Below, piece after piece: positions 6,744 to 8,922 of a stretch of DNA of 8,922 nt. The translations under genes were made by a program, and so were the position numbers. Source of the stretch: Verrucomicrobiota bacterium (GTDB taxonomy: Bacteria; Verrucomicrobiota; Verrucomicrobiia; Limisphaerales; JAFMIX01); NCBI GenBank assembly GCA_026397895.1, contig JAPLTZ010000084.1:4632-13553 (forward strand), given 5' to 3'. Each line of letters starts with the position of its first letter. Within the stretch, counting starts at the first letter, position 1. The notes beneath the pieces were generated by a model. It was not told where the DNA came from, did no database searches, and saw only the letters and a program-made list of their open reading frames with translations.

Positions 6744-7592
6744 ATGTTTGTCGTGCCGCCGCCGGTCTTGGTGGAAACCGCGCGGCACATCCTGGTCTCC
6801 GGGCTTTACCCGACGGACATCGGTTGGTTTCCCCGCGCGCGCCATCATGCCCGGCAGCGGGCGGGCGGCGCGGAGCAAAACATCCTCATCCTCTGCACGC
6901 GCGGCAGCGGCTGGTTTGAGATCAACGGCCGTCGGCACCCGCTCAAGCAGAACCAGACGTTGCTCCTGCCTGCCAACACCCCGCACGAATACGGCGCGAG
7001 CCAGCGCGATCCGTGGTCAATCCAGTGGGTGCATTTTCTCGGCGACGACGCGGCGTATTTTTTCACGCTGCTTAAATCCGGCAGCCACATCGTGCCGGTG
7101 GCCGCCGCGCTCACGCCGAAGCTGAATCGCCTCTTCGCCGACGCCTATGAGGCGTTGTCCGGCGGGTTCACGCAGCAAAGCATCATCTGCGCGGCGCAGG
7201 CCGTGCGGCACATGCTGGGGCTTTTGTTTTTCAACAACCGTGCGTTCCATCCGCGCACCCAGGCTGAATCCACTGAAAGTCTCGATCGGGCGACGCGGTT
7301 CATGCGTGACCGGGTGGATTCGGTTCTGACGGTGGCGGAGATGGCGCGGCAGGCGGGGCTTTCGGTGACGCATTTTACGCGGCTGATGCGGCAGCACACC
7401 GGGTTCACGCCCATCGAGTATTTCATCCACCTGAAAATGCAACGCGCCTGCCGGTTTCTGATGCTGACGGCATTGAGCGTGAAGGAGATTGCCGGTCGCA
7501 TCGGCTACGACGACCCGTATTATTTTTCCCGCCTGTTCCGCAAGGTGATGGGGATGTCGCCGGTGGCGTATCGCAAGACGAAACTTGGCTGA
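6744..7592 (+). CDS. AraC/XylS-family transcriptional regulator
   Basis: This is a probable sugar-responsive DNA-binding regulator of 282 residues, the usual length for AraC proteins with a cupin sensor. Residues about 46-85 form the AraC-type ligand-binding/dimerisation cupin (ILILCTRGSGWFEINGR, LLLPANTPHEYGA), followed by SIQWVHFLGDDA, a typical continuation. The C-terminal domain has two helix-turn-helix units: about 195-222 (LTVAEMARQAGLSVTHFTRL) and about 243-277 (LSVKEIAGRIGYDDPYYFSR then LFRKVMGMSPVAYRK), the second holding the family signature. ATG 6744 is the first start after an in-frame TGA at 6726; no good Shine-Dalgarno precedes it. The gene diverges from the DUF5107-GH2 unit across 220 bases and converges on the FGGY kinase with a 23-base gap. 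Control of the divergent operon, and perhaps of itself through the inverted pair in the shared region, is likely from position only. The ligand cannot be read from the sequence. Confidence 0.95.
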   Translation: MFVVPPPVLVETARHILVSGLYPTDIGWFPRARHHARQRAGGAEQNILILCTRGSGWFEINGRRHPLKQNQTLLLPANTPHEYGASQRDPWSIQWVHFLGDDAAYFFTLLKSGSHIVPVAAALTPKLNRLFADAYEALSGGFTQQSIICAAQAVRHMLGLLFFNNRAFHPRTQAESTESLDRATRFMRDRVDSVLTVAEMARQAGLSVTHFTRLMRQHTGFTPIEYFIHLKMQRACRFLMLTALSVKEIAGRIGYDDPYYFSRLFRKVMGMSPVAYRKTKLG

Positions 7593-7627
7593 TGACCGCT
7601 GGCAGCGTGGCGGGGTTACTGCACGCT
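7593..7627. other. Convergent gap between AraC and kinase genes with a weak hairpin
   Basis: The two genes face each other across 23 bases (7593-7615). AGCGTG (7604-7609) can pair with CACGCT (7622-7627) around a 12-base loop, running into the kinase's last codons. There is no T run, so this is at best a weak two-way terminator. Confidence 0.25.
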
Positions 7628-8922
7628 CAACTGGTTCAGCCACTGCGCGCGGTAAGATTCCAAGGCTCGCGCCAGTTCGCCCGACAACGGCGCGACCGCG
7701 CGGTATTTGATTCCCAGTGCGGACGTATCAACTTTGTAAGGATGAATGCCGAGGCAGGCGGCCTTGCCGATGATCGCCGCGCCGAGCGTTGTCGTCTCGG
7801 TTATCGGCTGGCCGTTGCGGTCGAACATGGCGTAAACCGGCCGCGCGGTCAGCGTCGCCAGCAGCGCGGCGAACAACGGGTCTTTCGAGCCGCCGGCGGT
7901 CAGGACGACCGGGACCGTGGGATCGGTGGAAATCGCCGCCACTTGCACGGCGGTCGTCATCACCGTCTGGAGTTGGCTGACCAGATAGGCGGTCACGCCG
8001 CTGGCGAGGAACGCCGCCTCGTTCACAATGCGGCCCTTGACCTGCGGGAACGGGCCGGTGCCGTGGTTGGAGGGCGTGATGTTGGGCAGGACGAAGCAGT
8101 CGGCGGCGCGCAGCAACTTGAGCAATGCGGCTTCGTTCCATTGGTTGTCGAAGCCTTGACCAGTCGTCTTGGCGAGTTTCTTCAAAGACGAGAAATCTGC
8201 GCCGCCGCCGTAGCGCGCGGTCACCACGGGTTCGCCGTCCACCGTGCCTTGGATGATAATGTCGCGGGTGTAGCCGTCGCCGGGCAACTGCGGGGTGCCG
8301 CCCATCTGCGCGATCATCGTCCAGGTGCCGCACTCCACCTGCACGACCGGTTTGCCCACGGCGGCGGGGTAGGCTTGGTAGAACGTGGAGAGAATCGGGA
8401 TGTGCGAGAGGCAGGTGTCGTGGCCGCCGGAAACGACCTTGGGCGCGGCGGCGAGTTTCAGCGCCGCGACCTGACTGGCGGGCATGATGCCCAACGCGTG
8501 ATAACAGACGGAGGTTTGCGCCGGTATCAATCGGCGGAAAGAATTCACCGCGCCCGAAGCCTTGCTGGGCGTTCCGGGTTTGCTGCGCACGGCGCGCGTT
8601 CCCGAGTGGCACATCCAATAGCTGTGCTCGTTGCCGGCCAGCCGGACGGCGGCGAGATAATCGTCACCTAGAAAATGTCCGCCCATCAGCGCGCCGTAGT
8701 GGGCGAAGGCAGTGGCGCGGGCGAGGACTTGCGGTCGCTCCATTTCCTCAAACAAAAACCGCTTCAGCAGGGTCAGCGAGCCGGGGAGGTCGCGGATGGA
8801 GCCGGTTTCCTCGAAGAACTCCTCGCGCGAGCCGGCGAGTTTGGCAAAGGCGTCGTTGACGGCGGCGGAATAGCCTTGCGTGTAAGCGAGCGTCAACCGG
8901 CGACCGGGAACTTCCACCGGCG
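7616..8922 (-). CDS. FGGY-family carbohydrate kinase (N-terminus outside window)
   Basis: It should transfer the gamma-phosphate of ATP to a sugar or ketose in the cytoplasm. The frame is open to the right edge; a GTG at 8917 is probably internal, since the glycine-rich ATP-site motif normally at the N-terminus is absent from the 435 codons seen. Visible family marks, numbered from that GTG: VVSGGHDTCLSHIP with the probable catalytic base Asp at about 167 (codon 8417-8419); ECGTWTMIA, the nucleotide-domain turn also seen in rhamnulokinase-like proteins; TAGGSKDPLFAALLATL, the C-terminal FGGY signature contacting nucleotide; and TTLGAAIIGKAACLGIHP. The GGHDT and CGTWTM combination leans towards the rhamnulokinase/fuculokinase branch more than glycerol or xylulose kinases, but the substrate is not fixed. 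The segment between CHSGTRAV and VSGGHDT (about 8420-8600) looks divergent, although the frame stays open. The stop TAA is at 7616-7618, tail-to-tail with the AraC gene, so it has its own promoter outside the window. Confidence 0.9.
   Translation of the reverse strand, partial: PVEVPGRRLTLAYTQGYSAAVNDAFAKLAGSREEFFEETGSIRDLPGSLTLLKRFLFEEMERPQVLARATAFAHYGALMGGHFLGDDYLAAVRLAGNEHSYWMCHSGTRAVRSKPGTPSKASGAVNSFRRLIPAQTSVCYHALGIMPASQVAALKLAAAPKVVSGGHDTCLSHIPILSTFYQAYPAAVGKPVVQVECGTWTMIAQMGGTPQLPGDGYTRDIIIQGTVDGEPVVTARYGGGADFSSLKKLAKTTGQGFDNQWNEAALLKLLRAADCFVLPNITPSNHGTGPFPQVKGRIVNEAAFLASGVTAYLVSQLQTVMTTAVQVAAISTDPTVPVVLTAGGSKDPLFAALLATLTARPVYAMFDRNGQPITETTTLGAAIIGKAACLGIHPYKVDTSALGIKYRAVAPLSGELARALESYRAQWLNQLSVQ

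Noticed and set aside
8420..8600. Possible frameshift in the kinase between CHSGTRAV and VSGGHDT
   Set aside because: The segment looks divergent from typical FGGY proteins, but the frame stays open and neither other frame gives a better match, so divergence is the simpler reading.
7592..8671. Plus-strand 359-codon open frame after the AraC gene
   Set aside because: It is codon-opposed to the FGGY kinase and has no recognisable domain; the kinase motifs on the minus strand are clear.

Overview
The window looks like a carbohydrate-use locus from a GC-rich Gram-negative bacterium. It most resembles the Verrucomicrobiota (Pedosphaera/Limisphaerales-like), with Planctomycetota or Lentisphaerota less likely. 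This rests on the gene content (a secreted GH2-type hydrolase with a discoidin-like domain, a DUF5107-TPR protein, an AraC regulator and an FGGY kinase), and on short palindromic repeats read in frame as peptides such as GQASRLSQ, which I associate with that phylum. No rRNA, tRNA or marker gene confirms the phylum.

Layout, left to right: (1) positions 1-2990, minus strand: a signal-peptide-bearing GH2-type glycoside hydrolase, cut by the left edge near its C-terminus. (2) 2987-6523, minus: a large protein with an N-terminal DUF5107 (mutarotase-like) domain and many TPRs. It lies upstream of the hydrolase and its stop overlaps the hydrolase start (ATGA), so the two form one transcription unit. 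(3) 6524-6743: a 220-base divergent intergenic region with an inverted GAAATCGCT pair that may be an operator. (4) 6744-7592, plus: an AraC/XylS-family regulator. (5) 7593-7615: a 23-base convergent gap. (6) 7616-8922, minus: an FGGY sugar kinase lacking its N-terminus at the right edge.

Likely joint role (inference): the secreted enzyme trims a plant or algal glycan outside the cytoplasm, the kinase phosphorylates a released sugar, and the AraC protein senses sugar through its cupin domain and controls the divergent DUF5107-GH2 operon. The DUF5107-TPR protein has no export signal and its function is unknown. Its fold suggests sugar binding or processing inside the cell. The substrate cannot be fixed from the sequence.

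The most unusual feature is inside the DUF5107-TPR gene. At three places it carries pairs of short palindromes in inverted orientation (4219-4291, 4433-4506, 5198-5335), all read through in frame. In two pairs the arms differ almost only by compensatory changes that keep the hairpin stem. They look like REP/REPIN-type or similar miniature palindromic elements that have colonised loops of one protein. Long plus-strand open frames opposite the minus-strand genes are antisense shadows.
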